From Methanobacterium aggregans (lineage in GTDB: Archaea; Methanobacteriota; Methanobacteria; Methanobacteriales; Methanobacteriaceae): DNA of 64,000 nt. The DNA is taken from positions 310,001 through 374,000 of the forward strand of contig NZ_JAGGLN010000002.1 in assembly GCF_017874455.1 (NCBI RefSeq), read 5' to 3'. Below the pieces are notes generated by a model. It did not search any database and was not told where the DNA came from. It saw nothing but the letters and a program-made list of their open reading frames with translations. A program made the position numbers and the translations under genes. Of this stretch, positions 1 to 9,401 are shown one piece after another (the stretch's first letter is position 1; the number at the start of each line of letters is the position of its first letter).

Positions 1-448
<448 letters not shown>

Positions 449-654
449 GTTTGGGCCTCCTTCATGCACAGATACCCTCATGATATTAACCCACTGATAT
501 AATTCGATAACTGGATGATTCCAATCCTCTCAAGGGAAGTTATGATTAAGTATCGTTGTAATTCATTACTCCATTTGATTCATTATCGTAATACCACCTG
601 TAATATCATTGCCATTGGCGTAAGTATCTTAACATAAATTTTGATGAATAGTGA

Positions 655-1062
655 CTACCAGCGATCACCATGGGGGCGTTCCTCGAGTTCCAGTTGATCC
701 ATGTGCTTTGGAAGACTCTCAATGTCCTTTATATACTTCCTCGTGATTCCCATGATTTTGCGTCTTATACTAAGGTCTGGATGGGAACCAAGACTTTGTA
801 TGTCCTCTGAAAGTCTCTTGGCAAGTTCATCGCCTTTTTTATCAAAGTCAGTTAATATTATGACTTTTGAAGATGACTGTGCAGCCATCTCAGCTATTTC
901 AAATAATTTAAGGCCTGAACCTGAGACTTTTATGAAATTACCATTGATACCAAGTTTTTTCAAAGCTTTTTCATCTTTTCTTCCTTCGATCAGTATTGGC
1001 ATTCCCTCTTCAACGCAGATTTTGAGTTCTTCTATTATACAGGACAATCTTCTAAAACTCAT
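655..1062 (-). CDS. Small Toprim-domain protein (UPF0292 family)
   Basis: This is a 135-residue protein starting MSFRRLSCIIEELK. The frame is open further upstream, but the ATG at 1062 has a purine-rich AAAGGG before it and gives the usual family length. Visible Toprim signatures are PILIEGRKDEKAL near the N-terminus, with the catalytic-type Glu, and KVIILTDFDKKG with the Asp-x-Asp acidic pair. These are the metal-binding elements shared by primases, topoisomerases and OLD nucleases. Standalone Toprim proteins of the UPF0292 type are widespread in methanogens and have no settled function. The gene lies just upstream of dnaG on the same strand, 206 bases apart, so a nucleic-acid role is a reasonable inference but unproven. 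Confidence 0.85.
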   Translation of the reverse strand: MSFRRLSCIIEELKICVEEGMPILIEGRKDEKALKKLGINGNFIKVSGSGLKLFEIAEMAAQSSSKVIILTDFDKKGDELAKRLSEDIQSLGSHPDLSIRRKIMGITRKYIKDIESLPKHMDQLELEERPHGDRW

Positions 1063-1519
1063 TTGTAAAGCCCTTTGATGATGTCTAAATAGTATCCTAC
1101 AGAATAATATAACTGATCTAATATATAAAATTGAAGCTATAAAAAAAATTGGATTTAAGGAATTTTCAGGGTTTTTTGTGTGATTAAAAACCATTATTCT
1201 CGCTTAATTTAAATATAACGATTATAATGTGGTAATGTATTAGGTATGATCGTGAAAAATTAATATTTTTGATAATAAACCTATGAGATATTGTTTTAAT
1301 TTCAAGGTAAAGTTTTAAATATTTTTGATTCAAAAGGTAAATGTGAAAAGATTTTTTTTATTGACATAAAAGTTATCTAATCTACTAAAAAAAGTCTATT
1401 AAAAAAAGTATTGAAGACAATTTATCATAAAAAAAAATAGTACAGTTGTACCCAGTTAAATGTGGCGAAACAAGGATTACTGTAAAATAAAATTTATTTT
1501 AAAAAATGGAGGATTTAAA
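1063..1519. other. AT-rich divergent intergenic region
   Basis: About 460 bases separate the divergent Toprim and DUF211 genes. The stretch is very AT-rich, with several A-runs and T-runs. I see no ORF with a ribosome binding site and no RNA gene. It must hold the two divergent promoters, but no single TATA box stands out from the AT background. Confidence 0.5.
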
Positions 1520-1810
1520 GTGGCAAAAGGCCTTATAAGAATAGTTCTGGACATACTGAAACCGCATGAACCAACCATCCCTTCTTTTGCAAAATTTTTA
1601 AGTGAACTAAGCGGTGTTGACGGTGTTAACATCACACTCATGGAGATAGACAAGGAAACAGAAAACGTTAAAGTCACAATGCAGGGTGACGACCTGGACT
1701 TCCAGGAAATAAGCGATGCAATAGAACAGTACGGTGGCTCAATACACAGTGTTGATGAGGTTGTTGCAGGTAAAAAGCTTATTGAAGAAGTTACAACCCC
1801 TCAGGATTGA
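1520..1810 (+). CDS. DUF211 family protein
   Basis: I place the start at GTG 1520, giving 96 residues beginning VAKGLIRIVLDILKPHEP. A GGAGG motif sits 5-7 bases upstream, whereas the ATG 60 bases earlier has no such signal. The phrase LDILKPHEPTIPSFAK and the later VDGVNITLMEIDKETENVKVT pattern match DUF211, a small archaeal ferredoxin-like-fold protein family of unknown function. The C-terminal part GGSIHSVDEVVAG also fits. The protein has no signal peptide or membrane segment and is probably a cytosolic oligomer. It stands alone between divergent dnaG-side genes and the downstream RraA-like gene, 133 bases away. Confidence 0.88.
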   Translation: MAKGLIRIVLDILKPHEPTIPSFAKFLSELSGVDGVNITLMEIDKETENVKVTMQGDDLDFQEISDAIEQYGGSIHSVDEVVAGKKLIEEVTTPQD

Positions 1811-1943
1811 TAAAACAGGTTCAAATAGAAGAAGCTTTAAGGAATTGGTACACGTTACGTTAATTAATAAAAAATGAACTGTGTTTTTAAATGCATTTTT
1901 GGATGAATGCATTTATTGATTAATTTTTTTGGATTGATAAAAA

Positions 1944-2612
1944 ATGACAGGGAAAGAACTTTCAGCAGAATCCCTATTAAAAAATTTTTCAGCAGAATTA
2001 GCCCGCTCAAAACTTTGTAATTCTCGCGTAACAACCTCCAATCTGTCAGATGCCATGAGGCATGTTGCAGGAGAAAATGGTGTCCTTACAGGAGTTAAAC
2101 CTGTTAAAGAAGGCATCAAAATAATGGGAACAGCAACAACCGTTGAAACTGCTTCTGATGATTGGGGAACAGTTATAAAAGGAATATATTCATCTAAAAG
2201 GGGAGATGTTCTGGTTATAAAATGTGATAATGATGATCCTGCAGTCTGGGGAGAACTGGCCTCAAGTACGGCTCAGAAAAGGGGAATAGTTGGAACAGTT
2301 ATCTATGGATCCGCCAGGGACATTTCAGGCATTAAAAACCTGGATTACCCAGTGTTCTCAAGGAACATCATACCAAATGCAGGTGATGCAAAGGCAGAAG
2401 GATATGTGAACGTTCCATTGAACTGTGGAGAAACCCTTGTAAATCCTGGAGACTTTATAATGGGCGATGAATGTGGTGTGGTCTGCGTACCCCACCAGAT
2501 CCTTGAAGAGGTGTTCAAAGAAGCCTTCAGCATATTGGATAACGAGGATGAGATCGTTGCAAAGATAAAGAAGGGTTCATCTTTTCTGGAGATACTTGGA
2601 ATAGATAAGTAA
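1944..2612 (+). CDS. RraA-like family protein (aldolase/regulator fold)
   Basis: This 222-residue protein has the RraA/HMG-aldolase-like fold signature. It shows TSNLSDAMRH near residue 32, TATTVETASDDW near 70, GDVLVIKCDNDD near 93, and GIVGTVIYGSARDI near 118, where the Gly-x-x-x-Arg-Asp of the metal/substrate pocket lies. In bacteria the fold includes the RNase E inhibitor RraA and HMG/CHA aldolases. Archaea lack RNase E, and methanogen homologues are often fused to, or found near, hexulose-6-phosphate synthase. That fusion is absent here, so the substrate cannot be assigned. A GGATTGAT motif lies upstream of the ATG. The next gene starts 28 bases downstream, so the two may be co-transcribed. 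Confidence 0.85.
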   Translation: MTGKELSAESLLKNFSAELARSKLCNSRVTTSNLSDAMRHVAGENGVLTGVKPVKEGIKIMGTATTVETASDDWGTVIKGIYSSKRGDVLVIKCDNDDPAVWGELASSTAQKRGIVGTVIYGSARDISGIKNLDYPVFSRNIIPNAGDAKAEGYVNVPLNCGETLVNPGDFIMGDECGVVCVPHQILEEVFKEAFSILDNEDEIVAKIKKGSSFLEILGIDK

Positions 2613-2640
2613 ATATAGTGAAAGGAAAAAAGTTTTTAAG

Positions 2641-3699
2641 ATGCAGACGAGTTATGAGTTCATCCTGGAACATAAATGGGAAATTGTAATCACATTTATA
2701 ATCGGAGCATTCATAATCTTTTTAATATCTGTTGCTGTCGGATTGGAAGACATAATCAATGTTTTAAGCCATTCCAACCTTCAGATAATACTTTTAGCCA
2801 TTTTTCTTGAGTTGATTTTAATAGTAGCATGGACCCTGCGCTGGTCACTGATACTGAAGGTGGTTGATCACTCACCTAGATTTAAGGATCTCTTTTTGAT
2901 GATGTTCACAAGTCTTTTTGGAAACAACGTAACCCCTGGAGCTGCAGGGGGCGAACCACTTCGAGCTTACCTTGTGAGTAAATTTGAAGGAGTTCCATTT
3001 GACCTCGCATTTGTATCTGCAAGTGCTGATAGGGTTTTTGAATTTTTCCCCTTTCTATTGGTTTCCCTCTTTGCAATTTACATGGTATTCACATGGAACA
3101 TCTCAACCATGAGCGCAGTTGCCCTGAGCATACTCATACTCATAACAATGACATTTTTCGGGCTTTTGATATACGTTGGAATCAACAAGGACATTGCCCA
3201 GAGAATAATAATCAGGATTGCGCGTGCAGTCTATCCATTCTTCAGCAAACTCAGTAAAAAGGATGTTAGTTTCTCATACGTAAAGGAAAAACTGATCTAC
3301 TACGTTGAAAGGTTCACAACTGGTTTTTTAACTGTTCTCAAAAACCATAAAATATTCACCCTGGGCCTTGGAATATCATTTGGAATGTGGGGTATAGATA
3401 TGGTTCGTATGTACCTCTGCTTTATGGCTGTTGGTTCATATCCACCATTCGTGCCCATGGTGATTATATACAGCATAGCCCTCCTTGTAACCATACTCCC
3501 CACACTTCCTGGAGCTCTTGGACTTCGTGAAGGAGTTATGGTTGGGCTTTTCTTAGTGGTGGGCGTTCCAGCAGACGTAGTACTGGCTGCAAGCCTCATA
3601 GATCGCGTTATAAGCTATTTAATACCCACAGCAATCGGAGCGATTACAACAGCATATTACGGAAATTTATTAAAAAAGGACGACTCAACCAGCACTTGA
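2641..3699 (+). CDS. Flippase-like membrane protein (lysylphosphatidylglycerol synthase TM / UPF0104 family)
   Basis: The 352-residue product is hydrophobic, with about eight membrane segments beginning near residue 15. The motif NNVTPGAAGGEPLRAYLV around residue 98 and SADRVFEFFP around 125 are the hallmark of the LPG_synthase_TM / UPF0104 family. That family includes archaeal AglD-associated proteins and putative lipid or polyprenol flippases. It lacks the cytosolic catalytic domain of bacterial MprF. A plausible role is flipping or transfer of lipid-linked material at the cytoplasmic membrane, but the substrate is unknown. It follows the RraA-like gene by 28 bases. A second conserved segment, LPTLPGALGLREGVM near residue 288, carries the re-entrant Gly/Pro-rich element of the family. 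Confidence 0.88.
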   Translation: MQTSYEFILEHKWEIVITFIIGAFIIFLISVAVGLEDIINVLSHSNLQIILLAIFLELILIVAWTLRWSLILKVVDHSPRFKDLFLMMFTSLFGNNVTPGAAGGEPLRAYLVSKFEGVPFDLAFVSASADRVFEFFPFLLVSLFAIYMVFTWNISTMSAVALSILILITMTFFGLLIYVGINKDIAQRIIIRIARAVYPFFSKLSKKDVSFSYVKEKLIYYVERFTTGFLTVLKNHKIFTLGLGISFGMWGIDMVRMYLCFMAVGSYPPFVPMVIIYSIALLVTILPTLPGALGLREGVMVGLFLVVGVPADVVLAASLIDRVISYLIPTAIGAITTAYYGNLLKKDDSTST

Positions 3700-3771
3700 A
3701 GGGTTTTGATCAGTTAAAATGACATCTTATCCCATAGAACCCCATTTAATGACTACTCTTAAAACTATCGA

Positions 3772-3812
3772 AATCTTTATATACTAGTTCTAACACCAAT
3801 AATATTTATATA
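3772..3812 (+). promoter_or_regulatory. Tandem TATA-box-like elements upstream of gar1-tfb
   Basis: Two archaeal box A-like stretches are visible, CTTTATATAC near 3775-3784 and ATTTATATA near 3804-3812. The second lies about 27 bases before the gar1 ATG, which would make that transcript leaderless or nearly so. The first would give a leader of about 30 bases. This is judged by eye only. Confidence 0.5.
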
Positions 3813-3834
3813 AAAAACTTTCGGTTTGAGGGTA

Positions 3835-4110
3835 ATGAAAAAACTGGGAAAAATCTCACACATCTCCAATAGAGGCCGTGTTATATTAAGGTCTGACAAA
3901 ACGCCAGGTTTCGGATTAGCTGTTTTTACAGAAGATAAAAAGAGATTTGGTACTGTTTACGATGTATTCGGTCCAACAAAAGAGCCATACATATCAGTCA
4001 AAGTCTATGAAAAAGATCCTAAAAAACTTGAGAAACGAGTTGGGGAGACCCTGTACATATCATCAAAACCTATTAAGAAGTGGGGGCGAGGGAAACGAAA
4101 GAAAAAATGA
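3835..4110 (+). CDS. gar1: H/ACA ribonucleoprotein subunit Gar1
   Basis: Taking ATG 3835 as the start gives 91 residues beginning MKKLGKISHISNRGRVILR. A TTG nine bases upstream is an alternative. The core GKISHISNRGRVIL, the KRFGTVYDVFGPTKEPYISV segment and the basic tail KKWGRGKRKKK are typical of archaeal Gar1. Gar1 is a small RRM-free beta-barrel protein that binds the pseudouridine synthase Cbf5 in H/ACA guide RNPs and helps product release during rRNA pseudouridylation. The stop TGA overlaps the first ATG of tfb as ATGA, indicating translational coupling. This gar1-tfb arrangement is a recurrent archaeal gene order. Confidence 0.9.
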   Translation: MKKLGKISHISNRGRVILRSDKTPGFGLAVFTEDKKRFGTVYDVFGPTKEPYISVKVYEKDPKKLEKRVGETLYISSKPIKKWGRGKRKKK

Positions 4111-5102
4111 AACACGAAGTTTCACAGATCGAAAATGGAGAGCATGATGTTTCAGAAAAAGAGCAGATGAAACAGGATGTCTCTGAAATTGAGAAAATTG
4201 AAACCAAATGTCCAGAATGTGGCTCTAAAAAGCTTATAAATGATCACGAGCGTGGTGAAGTAGTATGTGGAGCCTGCGGTCTAGTGATAGACGACAACAT
4301 TGTTGACATGGGTCCTGAATGGAGGGCATTCGACCATGAACAGCGAGACAAACGTACAAGGGTAGGTGCACCTATAACCTACACCATACACGACAAAGGT
4401 CTCTCAACCATGATCGATTGGAGAAACAAGGACATATACGGCCGTGACATACCTGCAAGGAACCGTGCACAGTGGTACAGGTTAAGGAAATGGCAGAGAA
4501 AGATCAGGATCTCCGGTGCAACTGAAAGAAACCTTGCATTTGCACTGAGCGAACTTGACAGGGATTCCTCAAGACTTGGCCTTCCAAGAAGCGTCAGGGA
4601 AGCAGCATCAGTTGTCTACAGGAACGCTGTGGAGAACAAGCTCATACGGGGAAGGAGCATAGAAGGAGTGGTTGCAGCATCACTCTACGCAGCATGCAGA
4701 AGATGTAACGTACCCAGAACCCTTGATGAGATTGCAGAGGTCTCCAGAGTCAGTAAAAAAGAAGTTGGAAGGACTTACAGGTTTTTAACCCGTGAATTAC
4801 ATATCAAGTTACCACCAACATCTCCTGTGGATTATGTTCCAAGGTTTGCAAGCGAACTGGGACTTTCAGGAGAGGTGCAGTCCAAGGCCATTGAAATAAT
4901 TGAAAAAGCAATGGAAAAAGGATTGACCTCTGGAAGGGGACCTACAGGAGTTGCAGCAGCCGCACTTTACATTGCATCAGTTCTTCTTGGAGAGAGAAAA
5001 ACTCAGAGGGACGTTGCAGATATTGCTGGAGTTACTGAAGTAACCATACGTAACAGGTACAAAGAGCTTACAGAACAGCTCGATATGGGTGTAACATTAT
5101 AG
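4107..5102 (+). CDS. tfb: Transcription initiation factor TFB
   Basis: This is archaeal TFB, the TFIIB homologue that bridges TBP-bound promoters and RNA polymerase. The N-terminal zinc ribbon is visible as KCPECGSKKL followed by VVCGACGLVIDD. The B-reader/linker GPEWRAFDHEQRDKRTRVG comes next, then two cyclin-like repeats at roughly residues 135-225 and 230-325, each ending in an HTH-like element (SRVSKKEVGRTYRFL and AGVTEVTIRNRYKEL). From ATG 4107, which overlaps the gar1 stop, the protein has 331 residues. From ATG 4167 it has 311, which is close to the usual length. The extra segment looks like a duplication of the second start region, MKQDVSEIEKIE. The usual start is therefore uncertain, while the identity is not. 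Confidence 0.96.
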   Translation: MKHEVSQIENGEHDVSEKEQMKQDVSEIEKIETKCPECGSKKLINDHERGEVVCGACGLVIDDNIVDMGPEWRAFDHEQRDKRTRVGAPITYTIHDKGLSTMIDWRNKDIYGRDIPARNRAQWYRLRKWQRKIRISGATERNLAFALSELDRDSSRLGLPRSVREAASVVYRNAVENKLIRGRSIEGVVAASLYAACRRCNVPRTLDEIAEVSRVSKKEVGRTYRFLTRELHIKLPPTSPVDYVPRFASELGLSGEVQSKAIEIIEKAMEKGLTSGRGPTGVAAAALYIASVLLGERKTQRDVADIAGVTEVTIRNRYKELTEQLDMGVTL

Positions 5103-5401
5103 GTTCACCCTAAACTCTTTTTTTATCAATAATTAAATAAATTTACTTTTAATTAATTTAGTGTTTTTTAATTAAAAATTATAATAATAAACATTTTAGA
5201 ATCCACCTATTTTCTATGGTTTTGAGGTTCTAATGGTTTTAAAATTGTTTATAATTTGAACTTTATAATTTAAAAAAATAAGTAATTTTAACTGGTCTAC
5301 TCAAATTGAATTTAAATTAAATTAAATTAAAAAATAGGGATCAAGAAAGTATTTATTAACCAAATATGTCCCTAAAATATTTTTAAAACAATTTTTATCC
5401 A
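5103..5401. other. Convergent AT-rich intergenic region with oligo-T terminator
   Basis: About 300 bases lie between the convergent tfb and DUF2116 genes. An oligo-T run at about 5114-5120, right after the tfb stop, is a likely transcription terminator for that operon. The rest is extremely AT-rich, with a short TTAAATTAAATTAAA repeat near 5310-5327. I see no gene in it. Confidence 0.5.
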
Positions 5402-5599
5402 TTAGAACAGTTTACCACGTAGAGTTAGAAGTATCCACACCAGTATGAAAACTATGAAGAGTCCGTAAAGGATTTTTCGTGTTTTGGCAACTTTCTTCTG
5501 GTTTTCAGCTGCAATCTGTTCGCAATCCTGTGAGCAGTACCTCTCAGATAGTGGTACTGGCTTTCCACATACAGGACAATGTTTGTGTTGCTCCACCAT
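5402..5599 (-). CDS. DUF2116 zinc-ribbon membrane protein
   Basis: This 65-residue protein begins MVEQHKHCPVCGKPVP and continues with RYCSQDCEQ, giving four cysteines in a CxxC...CxxxC zinc-ribbon arrangement at the N-terminus. A single C-terminal membrane helix (LYGLFIVFILVWILLTL) precedes a short basic tail. This organisation matches DUF2116, a set of small archaeal tail-anchored zinc-ribbon proteins of unknown function. The start is supported by a GAGGTG motif six bases upstream. It lies upstream of nothing obvious on its strand and is convergent with tfb. The likely topology puts the zinc ribbon in the cytoplasm. Confidence 0.85.
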   Translation of the reverse strand: MVEQHKHCPVCGKPVPLSERYCSQDCEQIAAENQKKVAKTRKILYGLFIVFILVWILLTLRGKLF

Positions 5600-5715
5600 A
5601 TTTACACCTCTTATTTTGTAATTTAAATTTTAATAGCTTTTTAAATAGTAGTTTTGATTGGATTTATTTTTGATATTTGATAGCAAGTAGGGATTTAGAT
5701 CTTTATCCTCATGTT

Positions 5716-6393
5716 CTACTCTTGGGATACAATGCGCGTTCCTATCTTCTGGGTCAAAGCCCTTTGAATGTTCTGGGCATCGTTACCATTCACTATTACA
5801 GTGTTTATTGCTGATCGTTTGATGATCTGTATAGCTGTTGTGTCGAAAAACTCATAGGTCCCTGCCTTGATTTCATTGCTGCTCATGAGTTCCATCATCC
5901 TTGAGGGTGTTACCTCAGTGAACATCTGGGCATCTGGGTACTTGTTGGGATCCTTGTTGTAGAGTCCATCCACAGAGGTTGCATTCACGAGTATGTCTGC
6001 ATTAACGAACTCTGCAAGAATACTTCCAACTGCATCAGTACTGTGTGCCGGCTCTGTTCCACCCATAACAACAATTTTACCAGAGCTTGAAAATTCCATG
6101 GCTTCCCTGAAGTTATGAGGGACAGAAGGATAAGCATATTCACCCAAGGCCATTATGAGGAGTCTTGCATTGAGCCGGGTCACATCTATACCCACATCAT
6201 CACAAAGAGCCTCAGATACTCCCAGACCTCTCGCTATTCCTATATAATCCCGGGCTGTCTTACCTCCACCAACAACCACGAATACTTCGTTTTCTGCTGC
6301 CATTTCCTTTAGAACATCAGCATAATCCTTAAATCTTCTGTAATCATGATCCTTTATTATTATTGATCCGCCTACTGTTATGACTATTCGCAT
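5716..6393 (-). CDS. pyrH: UMP kinase (archaeal type)
   Basis: This 225-residue amino-acid-kinase-fold enzyme phosphorylates UMP to UDP with ATP in pyrimidine nucleotide synthesis. The N-terminus MRIVITVGGSIIIKD carries the Gly-Gly-Ser phosphate loop. VVVGGGKTARDYI near residue 40 and MGGTEPAHSTDAV near 110 are the glycine-rich and UMP-binding elements. LVNATSVDGLYNKDP near 136 is the ATP-site motif typical of the family. The length is that of the archaeal rather than the bacterial enzyme. A GGTGATGAG Shine-Dalgarno motif sits directly before the ATG. The gene appears monocistronic, with about 115 bases to the downstream DUF2116 gene. Confidence 0.95.
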   Translation of the reverse strand: MRIVITVGGSIIIKDHDYRRFKDYADVLKEMAAENEVFVVVGGGKTARDYIGIARGLGVSEALCDDVGIDVTRLNARLLIMALGEYAYPSVPHNFREAMEFSSSGKIVVMGGTEPAHSTDAVGSILAEFVNADILVNATSVDGLYNKDPNKYPDAQMFTEVTPSRMMELMSSNEIKAGTYEFFDTTAIQIIKRSAINTVIVNGNDAQNIQRALTQKIGTRIVSQE

Positions 6394-6640
6394 CTCATCA
6401 CCATCAAAGATAATGTTAAATCTAATACAATATAAGGCTGTTTTTTTTGTAAACTTTTATTTAATTTTTTATGATTTTTTAGCACAATCATATTACATGT
6501 ATTGTAAAACTGTTATGTCCGTAGTTTCATTTTTTTAATTTAAAAAAAAATCATACTGCTTTATATTATACCTACCTTAAAAACAAATACAGAATTCTAC
6601 TTATTTTAAAAATAGATGGAAAAAATATAGTGATTGTATT

Positions 6641-9385
6641 GTGAGCACTGATAATATGGTTGATATAAATAATTATGTGATAGATCTTAAAGAAAAAGAC
6701 CTTAACATAGAAAAAATTGGAGGCAAAGCCTTAAATTTGGCCAAAATGTCATCATCAGGTTTTAATATTCCCTCAGCATTTATTGTTTCAGTAGATGCCT
6801 ACGATTTTTTTATTAAAAAGGAATTAACAGGTAAAATATCTGAAATTCTTAATTCTATTGATTTTGACAACGAGGATTCTATCTCTCATGGTTGTTCTTC
6901 CATTCGAAGCCTAATAAAATCAGAGGAATTACCTTCAGATCTGTTTTTGGAAATCCATAATAAGATAATTAATCTCCCTGAGGGATATTATGCCGTAAGA
7001 TCATCAGCAGTAGCTGAAGATCTGGCAGATGCCAGTTTTGCAGGGCAACTGGATAGTTTTCTTTATATAAAAAATGAGGATATCCTGGAAAACATTGTTG
7101 ATTGCTGGGCATCTTACTGGAATGATCGTGCCGTAAAGTACAGGCATGATTCTTCCATAGGACATTTAGACACCGAAATGACCGCTGCTGGAATAGCTGT
7201 ACTGGTACAGAAAATGGTCAATGCTGATATCAGTGGAGTGACCTTCACAGCTAATCCAGTTAATGGAAATAACCACATTGTTATTGAGTCCACCTGGGGT
7301 CTGGGTGAATCTATTGCCTCTGGAATAGTCACCCCAGATATTTTTGTTTTAAGTAGGGATGGAAGTATTGTTGAAAAAAACATTAAAACAAAAAACCAAG
7401 GATATTTCCTTAGAAACTGTGAAAACACTTTAATTTCTATCAAAGAAGAGTATAGGAACAAATCAAGCCTCAATGAAAAAATCCTTAAAAAAATACTGGA
7501 AACCGGAATAGAACTTGAAAACCTTTTTGGTGTAGCTCAGGATATTGAATGGGCAATAGAATATGAGAGTAATGGATCAAATAAGGATGGAAAGTTAAAT
7601 AAAAATGAAACAAAATCCCCGAATATCTATATCCTTCAATCCAGACCAGTAACTACCCTTACAGATGACTCTGAAAAAGATGATATCTTATGGACCCGAG
7701 CTTATGGAGATGAGTACTGGGCTGATGCCACAACACCTCTGTTTTATGATGTCATGGGGAAAATGCTCACAGATTATGTTAATCATGAAGGTGCCCGGAT
7801 AATGGGGTACAAAGAAATAACTGACACCAAACTCTTAAAACTCCACAAATCCAGGGTTTATTTTAATAGCTGGGTTTTAGAAAAAACTTTTTCATATTAT
7901 CCCAAATTTGCCAGATCTAAAGAGTTGTTAAATTATTTCCCATTAGAAGATCAGGAAAGAATATCACAATATCCCTCCATATTACATAAAACCTTACTTT
8001 CACAGATTTTAGTAGCCATTCGAGACCCGGATGGAATGATGCACAGAACAGACAAGGCATATAGAAAATGGGCCAAAAAATTCATGGAAAAGTGTGCATA
8101 TTTCGACAAAACTGATTTAACTGTCTTAAGTGACGCTGAATTATCATTACTTTATAATGATATCGAAACATCCGGTATTAAACACTATCAATTAATAAGA
8201 TACGGTATGGTTTCTCATTCCATAGCAACCAACTTAATGATCAAAAACTGGCTGGTGAAATGGTTAGATGATAATGATGGTTCCCTTTATGCAGGCTTAA
8301 TTTCAGGTTTAGAGGATAATAAAACCGTGGAAATGAATATCAAGTTTTCGGATTTGGCTAAAATCATAAGAGAAAACCAGGATTTATTGGCAAAAATAAA
8401 TTCCATCAACGATTTAAGTTCTTTAAACGAAACAGAGATCAATGAATTAATTGATTCTAATTTAAATTTTAAAAAAGATTTTGAGTTATTTATCCAGAAT
8501 TATGGACACCGCTCCAATACCCGTGAAATATTATATCCTCGATGGAGGGAAGATAAATCTTATGTCTTAGAAGTTATTAAACTACTATCTTCTTCTGATT
8601 TAGATTTAAGAAAAAAAGAAGTAGAAAGTCGTGAAAATAGATTTAAAACCGAGAAAGAAGTTTTTCAGAGAATAAAAAAACAAAAAGGCGGGTTTTTCAA
8701 GGCAAAACTATTTGGAGTGGTGCTTAATTTAGCTCAAACATATTTAACCTTCCGTGAAAATCAAAGATTTTATTTAGATCACCTGCTTTTCCGTCAAAGA
8801 TTGATGTTACAGGAGATGGGAAGGAGGTTAATGATAAAAAATATTGTTGATGAAACAGGTGATGTTTTCTTCCTCTATGAAAAAGAATTATTCAATTTTT
8901 TTAATATTAACCCTTCAAAGGTAGAATTAAATGAAAAGATTCCATTATTACCAGATAAAATTCTAAAAAGAAAAAAAGAGTTTTATAGATATAAATCTTC
9001 ACTTCCACCAAAGTTCTTAAAAAACGGGATTGAATTTGATGATACTGTTATGGAATATGGTAAAAATGCAATTTATGGTGCTGCAGCCAGTCCTGGAATA
9101 TTCAAAGGTGTAGTCAGAGTGGTAGAATCTATTGAAGAATTATCCCATCTGGAAGATAATGAAATTCTCATAACCAGTAACACAGATCCTGCCTGGACCG
9201 CAGTATTTTCAAAGATAGGGGGCCTTATCACCGAAACTGGAGGAATATTATCCCATGGTGCGGTAATTTCCCGTGAATATAGGATACCTGCTGTAACTGC
9301 TGTTAAAGGAGCTACTGAACTTTTTAAAACAGGTGAAGAGTTAGTTATAGATGGTAATGAAGGAGTTGTATATAAAAAAGAATAA
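6641..9385 (+). CDS. Rifampin-phosphotransferase-like ATP dikinase (PEP-synthase superfamily)
   Basis: The 914-residue protein has three parts. An N-terminal ATP-grasp domain (about 20-340) shows YYAVRSSAVAEDLADASFAG near residue 115, SGVTFTANP near 197, the WGLGE motif and the closing LQSRPVTTL. A long middle region (about 350-790) has no motif I can place. A C-terminal swivelling phosphohistidine domain has ETGGILSHGAVISRE, with the phosphocarrier His at about residue 872. The order and the FTANP/WGLGE wording match rifampin phosphotransferases better than PEP synthase, which keeps a PEP-binding TIM barrel after the His domain. In that family ATP gives its beta-phosphate to a hydroxyl on a substrate held by the middle domain. 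The substrate here is unknown. The start is GTG; ATG at 6656 is possible. The next gene follows by 16 bases. Confidence 0.85.
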   Translation: MSTDNMVDINNYVIDLKEKDLNIEKIGGKALNLAKMSSSGFNIPSAFIVSVDAYDFFIKKELTGKISEILNSIDFDNEDSISHGCSSIRSLIKSEELPSDLFLEIHNKIINLPEGYYAVRSSAVAEDLADASFAGQLDSFLYIKNEDILENIVDCWASYWNDRAVKYRHDSSIGHLDTEMTAAGIAVLVQKMVNADISGVTFTANPVNGNNHIVIESTWGLGESIASGIVTPDIFVLSRDGSIVEKNIKTKNQGYFLRNCENTLISIKEEYRNKSSLNEKILKKILETGIELENLFGVAQDIEWAIEYESNGSNKDGKLNKNETKSPNIYILQSRPVTTLTDDSEKDDILWTRAYGDEYWADATTPLFYDVMGKMLTDYVNHEGARIMGYKEITDTKLLKLHKSRVYFNSWVLEKTFSYYPKFARSKELLNYFPLEDQERISQYPSILHKTLLSQILVAIRDPDGMMHRTDKAYRKWAKKFMEKCAYFDKTDLTVLSDAELSLLYNDIETSGIKHYQLIRYGMVSHSIATNLMIKNWLVKWLDDNDGSLYAGLISGLEDNKTVEMNIKFSDLAKIIRENQDLLAKINSINDLSSLNETEINELIDSNLNFKKDFELFIQNYGHRSNTREILYPRWREDKSYVLEVIKLLSSSDLDLRKKEVESRENRFKTEKEVFQRIKKQKGGFFKAKLFGVVLNLAQTYLTFRENQRFYLDHLLFRQRLMLQEMGRRLMIKNIVDETGDVFFLYEKELFNFFNINPSKVELNEKIPLLPDKILKRKKEFYRYKSSLPPKFLKNGIEFDDTVMEYGKNAIYGAAASPGIFKGVVRVVESIEELSHLEDNEILITSNTDPAWTAVFSKIGGLITETGGILSHGAVISREYRIPAVTAVKGATELFKTGEELVIDGNEGVVYKKE

Positions 9386-9401
9386 GGCACGTGGTGATCA
9401 T

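Noticed and set aside
1818..1860. GGTTCAAATAG, resembling a tRNA T-arm
   Set aside because: No matching acceptor, D or anticodon arm could be built around it.
6641..9385. Assignment as classical PEP synthase (ppsA)
   Set aside because: The phosphohistidine domain is at the very C-terminus and no PEP-binding TIM barrel follows it; the motifs fit rifampin-phosphotransferase-like enzymes better.
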